Assembly (NCBI RefSeq): GCF_900099655.1
Contig: NZ_FNDC01000002.1
Location: 275,868 to 339,867 of the forward strand
Direction of reading: 5' to 3'
DNA from: Planococcus glaciei
Lineage (GTDB): Bacteria; Bacillota; Bacilli; Bacillales_A; Planococcaceae
Length of the DNA stretch: 64,000 nucleotides
Shown: in pieces, positions 33,461-41,665 of the stretch
Layout: each line of letters opens with the position of its first letter
Position numbering within the stretch: the stretch's first letter is position 1
The notes under the pieces: model-generated
Seen by the model: the letters and a program-made list of their open reading frames with translations, nothing else
Databases searched by the model: none
Told to the model about the DNA's origin: nothing
Position numbers and translations under genes: made by a program

Positions 33461-34996
33461 TTGTATTGGTGCAAAGTTGCTCGGACCCAATCTGAATTTG
33501 ACGAAATCGCCAAATTGAATTATGAAACCTTCGTAGAAGAAATCCCACAGCACGAACCGGATTCTTCCGGTACGCGCGTTGACCCTTTCCATGAGCAAAA
33601 CACTTATTTGATTGTGTTGGCGGATACAGCCATTGTCGGCATGATTGCGCTTCGCGACGAGCGTCCGTTTTCACTTGATAAGAAAATTGGGAAGGTGGAA
33701 AATTTTCTTCCACATTTTGAAAAAATCTGTGAGATCCGCCTGATGGCAGTACGAAAACCCCATCGCAATGGCCGTGTGTTTTTCCTGTTGGCCCGGGCGT
33801 TGTCGGATTACTGTTATGAACAAGGATACGATGCGGCTGTCATTTCAGGAACGACGCGGCAATTAAGGCTCTACGACCAAATCGGCTTTCAAGCGTTTGC
33901 GGAGCCTGTGGGCAAAGGAGAAGCGGTGTTTATTCCAATGGTGACGACGCGCCAGCAATACGCAGAATCCGTAGCAGCCAGGCTGCAGACCAAAAGAAAA
34001 CTGTTTCATCCTGGGCCTGTCCAGTTGACCAAGGAACTTGCGTCGCCTTTTCAAGATTTCCCCTTATCCCATCGCTCTTCGGCATTCGAGGCGCTTTGCG
34101 GGGAAGTAAGAAACCGGCTGCATCTATTGGCGGAAGCGGAGCCGCATCTGCTGGCCGGAAGCGGCACGCTTGCCAATGAAGCGATGATCGCCCAGTTGAA
34201 AAAAGAACAAACAAAAGGGCTGATTCTCGTGAACGGGGAATTCGGCAAGCGGCTAAAAGAACAAGCCGCCAGATGGCAGCTTTCTTTTGATGCAATGGAT
34301 GCCGACTGGGGCCAAGTTTTTTCGCTGGATCAAATCAGGGGGGAACTGGCTGGCGGAAAATACGGCTGGCTGTTGATGGTGCACGGAGAAACATCTGTCG
34401 GCATGCTGAACGATTTGGATGCCATAGGGAAGTTATGTGCCGGCCTTGGAGTGAAACTATGCGTGGATGCTGTCAGTACATTCGGTGCACTTCCATTTTC
34501 TTTGAAGAAGGTCTGGCTTGCCACAGCAGTAAGCGGAAAAGCGGTTGGCACCGTAAGCGGATTAGCCATCGTTTTTTCTCACCACAAAATTGAACCGGAT
34601 CCGTACTTGCCTGCTTATCTCGATATCGGCTTGTATGGCAACAAAGTGCCGTTCACTTTGTCTTATCCGCTGTTGAAAAGTTTCAAGCAGGCGCTGGCTG
34701 CCTATCCTGAAAGGTATTCGCTGTTGCAGAAGCGCTTTGAAACGATGAAAACGGAAACCGGCAATTGGCCCGCTTTAGCGGAAGGCTATCCCATACTGCT
34801 TACGTTCAAAGCAGAAGCGGACTTCAAACAGTTTCCGCTTGATGCCCATCTGTCTGGATTTGAACTGCATGCCAAGAGCGGCTATTTGAAAAACCGTAAT
34901 TTATTTCAAATTTCCTGCATCCAGCCAAACTTTGAAGCGGATTGGGAATCGCTCATGAAATTTCATAAAGTGTACACGGAATACCACCAACTATAA
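33461..34996 (+). CDS. Fusion of GNAT domain and class V aminotransferase
   Basis: The 511-residue protein joins two enzymes. Residues 1-170 are a GNAT-like domain (FVEEIPQHEPDSSGTRVDPF; EIRLMAVRKPHRNGRVFFLL; TTRQLRLYDQIGFQAFA). Residues about 178-505 are a fold-type I aminotransferase of the AGXT/PhnW group: LFHPGPVQLTKEL, LSHRSSAFEAL, LLAGSGTLANEAMIAQL, HGETSVGMLNDLDAIG, CVDAVSTFGALPF and SGKAVGTVSG with the probable PLP lysine. It may transfer an amino group and acylate the same compound or its precursor. TTG start after GGAAGGCGGG. I know of no characterised fusion of this order. Confidence 0.82.
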   Translation: MYWCKVARTQSEFDEIAKLNYETFVEEIPQHEPDSSGTRVDPFHEQNTYLIVLADTAIVGMIALRDERPFSLDKKIGKVENFLPHFEKICEIRLMAVRKPHRNGRVFFLLARALSDYCYEQGYDAAVISGTTRQLRLYDQIGFQAFAEPVGKGEAVFIPMVTTRQQYAESVAARLQTKRKLFHPGPVQLTKELASPFQDFPLSHRSSAFEALCGEVRNRLHLLAEAEPHLLAGSGTLANEAMIAQLKKEQTKGLILVNGEFGKRLKEQAARWQLSFDAMDADWGQVFSLDQIRGELAGGKYGWLLMVHGETSVGMLNDLDAIGKLCAGLGVKLCVDAVSTFGALPFSLKKVWLATAVSGKAVGTVSGLAIVFSHHKIEPDPYLPAYLDIGLYGNKVPFTLSYPLLKSFKQALAAYPERYSLLQKRFETMKTETGNWPALAEGYPILLTFKAEADFKQFPLDAHLSGFELHAKSGYLKNRNLFQISCIQPNFEADWESLMKFHKVYTEYHQL

Positions 34997-35022
34997 AAAC
35001 CCGCCAATTGGCGGGTTTTTTC
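34996..35022. terminator. Bidirectional terminator
   Basis: AAAAACCCGCC AATT GGCGGGTTTTT between converging genes. Confidence 0.92.
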
Positions 35023-36239
35023 TATTGGGCAATCTGCCGGTATACATCCAGGATGAACTTTTTATAAGGCAAGTCCAGCATCGGTTCGATATTTTCTTTG
35101 GCGATGGCCGCGTGCTTCACTGCTAAATCATGTCGGCCTTGCTGTTCATAAATCAACGCCAAGTATGCATCTTTTTCGTAATTCATTGACAAGTCATAAG
35201 GGTGGTGAAGGTAATCTGAAATTTTATGCTGCTGCAGCCACTTTAACGCTTCATCCAAGTTATCTTTATGATAAAGGACTTTTCCTTTTTCCAGATAAAA
35301 TGCATCATAGCCTTCTTCATCTTTGTATTTTTCCAGCTTGCTATCAATGATTTTCTCAGCTTTGTCATATTCATGCGCAAAGGAAATTAAATAATGTGCT
35401 TCCAGTAAATCGAGAGTCGTTTCAATTTTTTCATCTTCCGAGAACTCAGCGAATAACCGCAATTTGCGGACATAGTAGTCCTTACGTTCGATGTCATTTG
35501 TAAGAATGGCATGGAAACTCATCACCCGGTAAAGGTCGTTGATCTTGTAGTAAATCTGGTGCTCTCGTGAATAATCAATGCCTTCTTTTAAAAGCCGGAG
35601 CGCTTCGGCATCTTCTCCGATGGCAAAGTACAGAATGGCTTCGAGGAAATCGAAGTCGAGCTTTTTCAGTGAGTCAATAACGGCATCCCGTTCTTCAAAA
35701 GAGCGCCGTGAGTCCTGCAGCATTTTCAAAGCTTCCGCATATTCATGTTGCTGAAACGTTACCATGGCCCGGAACATATGGACATCCGCGCTGTTATTGA
35801 CCAAGTGCAGTCCTTCATACATCGTTTCTGCCCGTTCCAATACAGGCTGCCAGTCCGGAAGTTTTGCATAGTACAGACTGCGGCTATAAATTTCCAAAAG
35901 TCGGGCTGACTCATATCGGTAAGGAAGTTTTTCAGCGTACGGTTCGATCTTATCGACAATCGGATTGAAATCATCCGGCTGATACAGATCTGCTTTATAA
36001 AGCGTTTCAACTTCCTGAAGCAGTTCGCGCAGTTCGGTTGTCGGGACTTCCTCAAGCAATTCATTCGGATGGACACCGAGTTGTCCTGCTATATAAGCCA
36101 AGCTTTCCATGGAAGGTTTGGCTTTGTTGTTTTCAATCAAGCTGAGCATGCCTTTTGTCAGAACTTCGCCTGCGAGGGTCTGCAATGTAAGGCCTTTTTC
36201 TTTGCGTAATTTCTTGATGCGTTCGCCCAATGTTTCCAC
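35022..36239 (-). CDS. XRE-family regulator with TPR-like repeats
   Basis: The 405-residue protein starts METLGERIKKLRKEKGLTLQ and has a lambda-repressor-like HTH (about 4-60, with AGEVLTKGMLSLIENNKAKPS), then about 330 residues of helical TPR repeats (for example DFLEAILYFAIGEDAEALRLLKEG; DLSMNYEKDAYLALIYEQQGRHDLAVKHA). This layout is that of peptide-sensing regulators (RRNPP type) and of stand-alone regulators of exporters. The GTG start at 36239 follows AGAGGTGATG; the longer frame has no binding site. It is divergent from an MFS gene with two identical-type operators between, so it probably represses that gene and itself. Confidence 0.87.
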   Translation of the reverse strand: METLGERIKKLRKEKGLTLQTLAGEVLTKGMLSLIENNKAKPSMESLAYIAGQLGVHPNELLEEVPTTELRELLQEVETLYKADLYQPDDFNPIVDKIEPYAEKLPYRYESARLLEIYSRSLYYAKLPDWQPVLERAETMYEGLHLVNNSADVHMFRAMVTFQQHEYAEALKMLQDSRRSFEERDAVIDSLKKLDFDFLEAILYFAIGEDAEALRLLKEGIDYSREHQIYYKINDLYRVMSFHAILTNDIERKDYYVRKLRLFAEFSEDEKIETTLDLLEAHYLISFAHEYDKAEKIIDSKLEKYKDEEGYDAFYLEKGKVLYHKDNLDEALKWLQQHKISDYLHHPYDLSMNYEKDAYLALIYEQQGRHDLAVKHAAIAKENIEPMLDLPYKKFILDVYRQIAQ

Positions 36240-36262
36240 TTCATCACCTCTTTTGGATAGTG

Positions 36263-36279
36263 GTTTAATTATATTAAAC
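36263..36279. promoter_or_regulatory. Palindromic operator 1 (regulator side)
   Basis: GTTTAATTATATTAAAC is a 17-bp palindrome 24 bp before the XRE-TPR start codon. It contains TATAAT on the minus strand, so binding would block that gene's -10 region. Confidence 0.7.
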
Positions 36280-36285
36280 TTTAGC

Positions 36286-36314
36286 TTGCAATACCAGTTT
36301 TGGCATGTTATATT
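36286..36314 (+). promoter_or_regulatory. Sigma-A promoter of the MFS gene
   Basis: TTGCAA (36286-36291), 17 bp, TATATT (36309-36314). Confidence 0.75.
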
Positions 36315-36316
36315 TT

Positions 36317-36333
36317 GTTTAATTAAATTAAAC
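36317..36333. promoter_or_regulatory. Palindromic operator 2 (exporter side)
   Basis: GTTTAATTAAATTAAAC, the same motif as operator 1 except for one base, lies right after the -10 box of the MFS promoter. Confidence 0.75.
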
Positions 36334-36355
36334 TTATGCAAAGGGAGCTTGGAAA

Positions 36356-37651
36356 ATGCCAGAAGCGGCAAAGCTTAAACGGGCAAGTTACCATTTGTAC
36401 ACATTCACAATCAGTAAATTGATTTCGACTTTCGGCAGCAGTGTTTACGCATTCGGGATTAGCTTATACGTGTTAGCTTTAACGGGATCGGCTGCGAGTT
36501 TTGCCATCAATCTCATCAGCAGCATTTTGCCGCGGACAATTTTGGCACCGCTTGCCGGTTATGCCGCTGATAATTATTCGAAGAAGAAGCTGATTATCGC
36601 ATCGCAGCTCGGCGGTATTCTTTCAGTCGGCGGATTGCTGGGGTACAGCATGATTGCAGGATTGTCGCTCCCGGCCATTTACGCAGCAACGGCCTTGGTA
36701 TCGATTTTCTCCATGTTCAACGGCATCACGTTTTCGGCATCCATCGCGAATTTAATCGATTCAGACCGCATCCAAAAAGCGATGGGATTTAACCAATCGG
36801 CGGTTTCCCTTGCTGCGATTGGGGGACCTGTCATTGGGGGTGCTTTGTTCGGGTTTGTTTCCATGAATGTTTTTCTCGTCATTGAAATTGCCGCGTACTT
36901 CATTGCACTTTCCCTGGAAGCGACGATGAACTTCAAATTGTTTACCACTGTTGAAGCGAAGTCGGAAGAACAGCCGAAACCATCGGTCATTCAAGGCATG
37001 AAAGAAGGCGTCGCTTATTTAAGAACCAACCGGGTGATCATGGTCATTGTGACGACCGCTATCGGGCTGAATTTCTTTTTCTCTGCATTGATGATCGGCT
37101 TGCCGTTTATCGCGGTTCAGCAATTAAAAGTGGAGTCGGCTCATTTTGGTGTAATCGAAGCGATGATTGCGGTCGGCATGCTGGCGGGATCCATTTACTT
37201 CTCTGTCCGAAAAGAAGTGAAGTTTCCGCTGCTATTCTCCAAGCGAGCCATTCTGGTGATGTCCGTGCTTCTTGCTGCCCTTGGTTTGCCGCTCATCTTA
37301 GAATTTTCTTATAACCTGAACGTCGGCTACTTGATCATTCTGATGCTCGCTTTCGGTGCGTCGAATGTGTGTGTGAATACACCGATTGGCATCATGATGC
37401 AAAAAGACGTCGATGAGGAATACCGCGGACGCGTCTTCGGAATCCTGGAATCGATGGCAATGGCGATGATGCCGCTTGGATATCTGTTATTCGGCTTGCT
37501 GTATGATAAGGTTCCGGCCGAATACGTGGTTTTGGGAAGCAGCCTGTGCCTAATCGTTTTAACCGCATATATGATCCGGACAAGCGTGATCAAAGAAGCA
37601 TACCCTGCACTTGGCAATTCTTCCGACAGCGTGATTCTGCAAAAACAATAA
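36356..37651 (+). CDS. MFS efflux transporter (MefA/MFS_3-like)
   Basis: The 431-residue carrier has 12 membrane helices with MFS_3 features: FTISKLISTFGSSVYAFGISLYVLALTGSA at the start (kept short of the full motif here), LAGYAADNYSKKKLIIASQ between helices 2 and 3, and DEEYRGRVFGILESMAMAMMPLGYL after helix 10. This group includes macrolide and other drug exporters, but many members have unknown substrates. AAAGGGAGCTTGG precedes ATG. The paired operators and the divergent XRE-TPR gene suggest it is induced by a ligand of that regulator. Confidence 0.87.
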   Translation: MPEAAKLKRASYHLYTFTISKLISTFGSSVYAFGISLYVLALTGSAASFAINLISSILPRTILAPLAGYAADNYSKKKLIIASQLGGILSVGGLLGYSMIAGLSLPAIYAATALVSIFSMFNGITFSASIANLIDSDRIQKAMGFNQSAVSLAAIGGPVIGGALFGFVSMNVFLVIEIAAYFIALSLEATMNFKLFTTVEAKSEEQPKPSVIQGMKEGVAYLRTNRVIMVIVTTAIGLNFFFSALMIGLPFIAVQQLKVESAHFGVIEAMIAVGMLAGSIYFSVRKEVKFPLLFSKRAILVMSVLLAALGLPLILEFSYNLNVGYLIILMLAFGASNVCVNTPIGIMMQKDVDEEYRGRVFGILESMAMAMMPLGYLLFGLLYDKVPAEYVVLGSSLCLIVLTAYMIRTSVIKEAYPALGNSSDSVILQKQ

Positions 37652-37661
37652 AACATGTTGC

Positions 37662-37696
37662 CAGCCGGACTCCAGCCTTGGGTCCGGCTGTTTTTC
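37662..37696 (+). terminator. Terminator after the MFS gene
   Basis: CAGCCGGAC TCCAGCCTTGG GTCCGGCTG followed by TTTTTC. Confidence 0.88.
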
Positions 37697-37706
37697 GTGT
37701 TTTCAG

Positions 37707-37731
37707 GTTTAGGTGAGGATTCAAAGGGAAA
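37707..37731 (+). promoter_or_regulatory. Sigma-B promoter of the SDR gene
   Basis: GTTTAG (37707-37712), 13 bp, GGGAAA (37726-37731), 40 bp before the start codon. Confidence 0.72.
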
Positions 37732-37770
37732 AATGCCAAAGACATGAAAAATCAGAGAGGATGAAGCAAA

Positions 37771-38628
37771 ATGGATAAAGACAAACCAGAAAACTTGCCG
37801 CCGCAAGAACAGGAACGCCAACCGGGCTTTGAATCCGAAATGACGCCAGAGCCTGATTTTACCGGCAATCTCGCTGGGAAAGCACAGCGTTTGCCAGGGA
37901 AAACGGCATTGATTACCGGTGGGGACAGCGGCATCGGACGCGCAGTTGCCGTAGCTTTTGCAAAAGAAGGGGCAGACGTCGCCATTGCTTATCTGGATGA
38001 ACATGAAGATGCAGAAGAAACAAAGAAGTATGTTGAAAAAGAAGGGAAGCGCTGCCTCCTGATTGCCGGCGATATCGGCGATGAAGCATTCTGCCAGGAA
38101 GCCGTGCAAAAAGTGATCGATGAATTCGGCAAATTGGATATTCTCGTCAACAATGCCGCCGAGCAGCATCTGCAGGATTCGTTGAAAGACATAACGGCGG
38201 AGCAATTGGAGCGGACGTTCCGAACAAATGTATTCGGCATGTTCCACGTCACCAAAGCAGCGCTCGACCATTTAAAACCGGGCAGTTCGATTATCAACAC
38301 CACTTCGATCACGGCTTTCCAAGGAATGCCGACATTGATCGACTATTCTTCTACAAAAGGGGCCATTCTATCGTTCACACGCGCCTTGTCCGGATCCCTT
38401 GCAGAACAAGGAATCCGCGTCAATGCCGTGGCGCCTGGGCCAATTTGGACGCCGCTCATTCCAGCCTCGTTCCCTGCGGAACAGGTAGAGAGTTTCGGCA
38501 AGAATACACCGCTTGGGCGTGCCGGCCAGCCGGATGAACTAGCTCCGGGCTATGTGTACCTGGCGTCAGATGATTCGTCTTACGTAACCGGGCAAGTGTT
38601 GAACATCAATGGCGGTACACCAGTATAA
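37771..38628 (+). CDS. Short-chain dehydrogenase of the GSP39/YdaD type
   Basis: The 285-residue protein has an extended N-terminus (PPQEQERQPGFESEMTPEPD) typical of general stress protein 39 relatives, then an SDR domain: ALITGGDSGIGRAVAVAFAKEGADV (read as TGGDSGIGR for cofactor), LVNNAAEQH, the catalytic Ser in INTTSITAF, and YSSTKGAI with Tyr and Lys. It likely oxidises or reduces a small alcohol or aldehyde with NAD(P). B. subtilis YdaD is controlled by sigma-B, and a sigma-B promoter is visible here too. AGAGAGGATGAAGCAAA precedes ATG. Confidence 0.92.
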   Translation: MDKDKPENLPPQEQERQPGFESEMTPEPDFTGNLAGKAQRLPGKTALITGGDSGIGRAVAVAFAKEGADVAIAYLDEHEDAEETKKYVEKEGKRCLLIAGDIGDEAFCQEAVQKVIDEFGKLDILVNNAAEQHLQDSLKDITAEQLERTFRTNVFGMFHVTKAALDHLKPGSSIINTTSITAFQGMPTLIDYSSTKGAILSFTRALSGSLAEQGIRVNAVAPGPIWTPLIPASFPAEQVESFGKNTPLGRAGQPDELAPGYVYLASDDSSYVTGQVLNINGGTPV

Positions 38629-38634
38629 GAAATA

Positions 38635-38674
38635 GAAAAAAGCAAGCGCCTCATGAAGAGGTGCTTGCTTTTTC
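38635..38674. terminator. Bidirectional terminator
   Basis: AAAAAAGCAAGCGCCTC ATGA AGAGGTGCTTGCTTTTT; overlaps the last codons of the minus-strand MFS gene. Confidence 0.9.
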
Positions 38675-39832
38675 GTTTGTCTGCAATGTTTTGGCGGAGC
38701 TTCTGTAGGCGATGATCAACCCGATGCTGAGCAAGGCCAACAGACCCGATAAATAGTAAATTGAACCGGATTGGAGCGTCAACAGCCAAGTGAAAAACAA
38801 CGGCCCGATGATGCGCCCCATATTATCCATGGAATAAGTCATGCCGGCTGCGGTTCCGTATTTCCCGCCGGATTCTTTGGATGTAAGTGATACGAGTACG
38901 GTCCGGGCAAGTGCGTTGCCGGCCGTAAAAATACTGAGGGCAATACCCGCGAAAACCAGATTTGAAGTGAAGGGCAGCAAAAACAGTCCTGCCGCGGTCA
39001 CGATTTGGGCACCGATGATCCATTTGGTTTCTGTACCGTCTTTGACCCGGCGGACAACGCCTCCCTGGATGGCGGCATCAACAAGCCCGCTGGCCATAAA
39101 GAGGTAGCCGAGCTGCAGCGGCGTAATTTCGATCTGGTCGATTTGGAACAGCTGGAACGTCGATTCCAATCCAGCCAGCAGGAAAGTTACCGTAAACGAG
39201 AACAGGAACAAGTAACGGATGCGGTAGTTCCAAAGCATGGCGGCACCTTGCGGCAGCAGCTTCCGTTTAACCGCTTCCCCTGAACGATCCGGTTCTTTTA
39301 AAACGATTCCGGCATATACCATCAGTGCGAGCACCAGGACGGCAGATGCAGTAAACGGCAATGAAAGGGATACGGCACCGAGCAGCCCGCCGATTGCCGG
39401 ACCGAATATAAAGCCAAGGCCGATGGACATGCCAAGCAGCCCCATGTATTTATTGCGCTCTTCCGAAGTGGTGATATCCGCAACATACCCGGTTACGGCT
39501 GTGTAAAGGGCACCCGAGAACAATCCGCCAATGATGCGCGATGCGTACAATAAAACCAAATGGTCGAGGAATAAGGAAAATAAAAAGAAGCTCAGGCTGA
39601 AACCGGCTAAACCGGTTAAAATCAATTTTTTGCGTCCGACGTTATCAGACAGCCGGCCCCAAAGCGGTGCGGTGAAAAACGATGCGAGGGCATAGATGGT
39701 AATCAAGCCGCCTACGTGGATATCTGCATATCCCTGCTGGACCACAACCTCCGGCAAAACCGGAATAATAATGCCGAAACCCAGATAAACGAAAAATTGG
39801 ACAGACATCAACAACAAAATGGTTTTTTTCAT
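38651..39832 (-). CDS. MFS drug efflux-type transporter (TetA/MdtG-like)
   Basis: The 393-residue carrier has 12 helices and clear drug-proton antiporter motifs: MSVQFFVYLGFGIIIPVLPE in helix 1, APLWGRLSDNVGRKK (motif A), RIIGGLFSGALYTAVTGYVAD (motif B) and GLGFIFGPAIGGLLG (motif C of exporters). It is therefore an exporter, probably of hydrophobic compounds, though the substrate is unknown. The start at 39832 follows CAGGAGTTTCAC; 26 extra codons upstream have no binding site. Confidence 0.9.
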   Translation of the reverse strand: MKKTILLLMSVQFFVYLGFGIIIPVLPEVVVQQGYADIHVGGLITIYALASFFTAPLWGRLSDNVGRKKLILTGLAGFSLSFFLFSLFLDHLVLLYASRIIGGLFSGALYTAVTGYVADITTSEERNKYMGLLGMSIGLGFIFGPAIGGLLGAVSLSLPFTASAVLVLALMVYAGIVLKEPDRSGEAVKRKLLPQGAAMLWNYRIRYLFLFSFTVTFLLAGLESTFQLFQIDQIEITPLQLGYLFMASGLVDAAIQGGVVRRVKDGTETKWIIGAQIVTAAGLFLLPFTSNLVFAGIALSIFTAGNALARTVLVSLTSKESGGKYGTAAGMTYSMDNMGRIIGPLFFTWLLTLQSGSIYYLSGLLALLSIGLIIAYRSSAKTLQTNEKASTSS

Positions 39833-40153
39833 GTGAAACTCCTGCTTTCTAAAAGGCTCTGCTTCTATTTTACCTTTGTTCAATAAGAACAACAATCCAG
39901 TAAAAATCAAGAAGTGAGGAACCAGGCGAAGGAGGGCAACAGAGCGGCTGCAAAAAAATATTTAAAGCCGTCTCCTTTCCACACAAAGCATTTACATGTT
40001 TTTTACTTTGTCATCAAAATGAAAAGTTTAAAGTTCTGAAAAGATGGTATTATATGCATAGACACAAAAAAGTCAACTATTAACCCATACATACGAAACT
40101 GACTGTCATTTTAAACGTCAATAACAGTATGAAAATATAAAGAGGTGATCTGG
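39833..40153. other. AT-rich gap, promoter region of the 43-aa gene
   Basis: These 320 bp contain no other gene I can support. The right two thirds are AT-rich; TTAAAG, 17 bp, TATATG near 40030-40060 is a weak promoter candidate, leaving a leader of about 90 bases with a short inverted repeat ACTGT...ACAGT. The left part has GAAGGAGGG on the plus strand without a following start codon. Confidence 0.35.
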
Positions 40154-40285
40154 ATGGCGAAAGACGTTGAAGTTCGCAAAATCGTTTCAAATTTATCGAA
40201 ACTGGGAATCCAAGTAAACATCACAAAATCTCGTGTAGAATTATTGAAAGCCCTGGCTTTGCCGCAAGCACCGCAAATTCAATAA
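40154..40285 (+). CDS. Small protein (43 aa), unknown
   Basis: ATG at 40154 follows AGAGGTGATC at ideal spacing, and a perfect terminator comes eight bases after the stop codon. The product starts MAKDVEVRKIVSNLSKLGIQ and ends LLKALALPQAPQIQ: a basic, amphipathic, probably helical soluble protein without Cys or a membrane segment. I do not recognise a family. Its own leader and terminator make it a free-standing gene. Confidence 0.72.
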   Translation: MAKDVEVRKIVSNLSKLGIQVNITKSRVELLKALALPQAPQIQ

Positions 40286-40292
40286 TGAATGC

Positions 40293-40326
40293 AAAAAAAC
40301 TCCGACGCCGAGCGTCGGAGTTTTTT
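40293..40326. terminator. Bidirectional terminator
   Basis: AAAAAACTCCGACGC CGA GCGTCGGAGTTTTTT, a perfect stem between the 43-aa gene and the converging rodA-like gene. Confidence 0.95.
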
Positions 40327-41512
40327 AGTCAAGTTCTTTATCGTTGCCGAACATATAATTGCGGTGATGAAACTTCATACTGAACACGATGCCGATGGCC
40401 AGCATATTCCCGATTAGAGAACTTCCCCCGTAGCTGATGAACGGAAGAGGAATGCCGGTAATCGGGAGCAGCTGAATTGTCATGCCGATATTTTGGAAAA
40501 CGTGGAACGTAATCATGGCAATAATGCCGGCGCAGACGTACGTGCTGAACGTATCTTTAAACTGAAGCGTGATTCTTGTTAAATGGTAAATCAGCATAAA
40601 GAACAGGATGATGACGGCGCTGGCTCCGACAAATCCGAAATCCTCCGAAATGACGGTAAAGATAAAGTCGGTGTGGTTTTCCGGAACATACACTTGCCGG
40701 CCTTGATAGCCTTTGCCGAACACTTCGCCTGAACCGATGGCATTCATTGCAGCGATCAAGTTATAGCCGCCTGATTCCGCGTAGGAATACGGATCGAGCC
40801 ACGTGTATATCCGTTCGAACATATACGGTTTCAAACCGAATGCACTGGACAGAAAATCCTGCATATAAAGGGTCATCCATAAAAGGAGTGCGCCAATTAT
40901 TGCCACACCGCCGAAACTCGGAGCAATAATTTTCCAGGTGATGCCCGAGACAACCGTCAACGCAAGCGTGATGGCGATAAAGACAAGTGCGGTACCCAAA
41001 TCGGGCTGAAGCAGGATAAAGCCGAGCGGAATCATCAAACAGAAAAGAATCTTTCCGAGCAGGATCAAATCGGTCTTCATCGTCTTTAACAGATTTTTTT
41101 CATGATGGGAAGAAATCATTTTTGCCAAAGCCAAAATATAGAAAGTTTTCATAAATTCCGCCGGCTGGATATTGACAAACGGCGTATGGAACCAGGCTTT
41201 TGCGCCGTTGACAGGTTCCGCAATCTGGCCAGGGCCATCGGGCGAGACCATTAGCACAATCAGAAGAAAGATGCCCAGCCCGTAAAGGTAGTAAGCCATC
41301 TTTTTATACTGTTCAGGATCGAAGTACATCAGCACACCAATCATACAGATGGAAATAAAATAAAAAAGAGCTTGCCTTGGCACGAAGTTCGTCAAATATT
41401 GGCCCGATGTTTGTGCGGAAGAAATGGCAATCAAAGAAACAGCAAAAAAGAGAAACAATATAAAAGCGAGCGGCCAATCAATGCGATCGGAAAAGCTCTT
41501 GTTAGTATGCAT
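40325..41512 (-). CDS. rodA: SEDS family glycan polymerase, RodA-like
   Basis: SEDS proteins polymerise peptidoglycan glycan strands from lipid II with a partner class B PBP; RodA works in side-wall growth and FtsW in division. The 395-residue protein has ten membrane helices and family motifs: NGAKAWFHTPFVNIQPAEFMK, LLQPDLGTALVF with the catalytic Asp region, GKGYQGRQVYVPENHTDFIF, SEDFGFVGA and GIPLPFISYGGSS. The sequence is closer to RodA than to FtsW, but no partner gene is adjacent, so the symbol is provisional. It is monocistronic and ends at a shared terminator. Confidence 0.88.
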   Translation of the reverse strand: MHTNKSFSDRIDWPLAFILFLFFAVSLIAISSAQTSGQYLTNFVPRQALFYFISICMIGVLMYFDPEQYKKMAYYLYGLGIFLLIVLMVSPDGPGQIAEPVNGAKAWFHTPFVNIQPAEFMKTFYILALAKMISSHHEKNLLKTMKTDLILLGKILFCLMIPLGFILLQPDLGTALVFIAITLALTVVSGITWKIIAPSFGGVAIIGALLLWMTLYMQDFLSSAFGLKPYMFERIYTWLDPYSYAESGGYNLIAAMNAIGSGEVFGKGYQGRQVYVPENHTDFIFTVISEDFGFVGASAVIILFFMLIYHLTRITLQFKDTFSTYVCAGIIAMITFHVFQNIGMTIQLLPITGIPLPFISYGGSSLIGNMLAIGIVFSMKFHHRNYMFGNDKELD

Positions 41513-41619
41513 TTGCGTTCACCTGTACTTTTTTAGGATTGAGAGTCGGTTTACATTATAGCGTATTCTCAGCGAATGTGCCTATACCAAAAGTAATGAC
41601 GCAAATAGAGCTAGGATGT

Positions 41620-41648
41620 TTCATATTTCATTGGAATGGTCGTATAAT
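41620..41648 (+). promoter_or_regulatory. Sigma-A promoter of the 259-aa gene
   Basis: TTCATA (41620-41625), 17 bp, TATAAT (41643-41648), directly before the binding site of the next gene, so the mRNA leader is only about 10-15 bases. Confidence 0.65.
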
Positions 41649-41665
41649 GTAAAAAGGAGATTGGA

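Noticed and set aside
37327..38271. Minus-strand frame of 314 codons across the MFS and SDR genes
   Set aside because: Shadow of two genes with clear family motifs; it spans their terminator and a sigma-B promoter.
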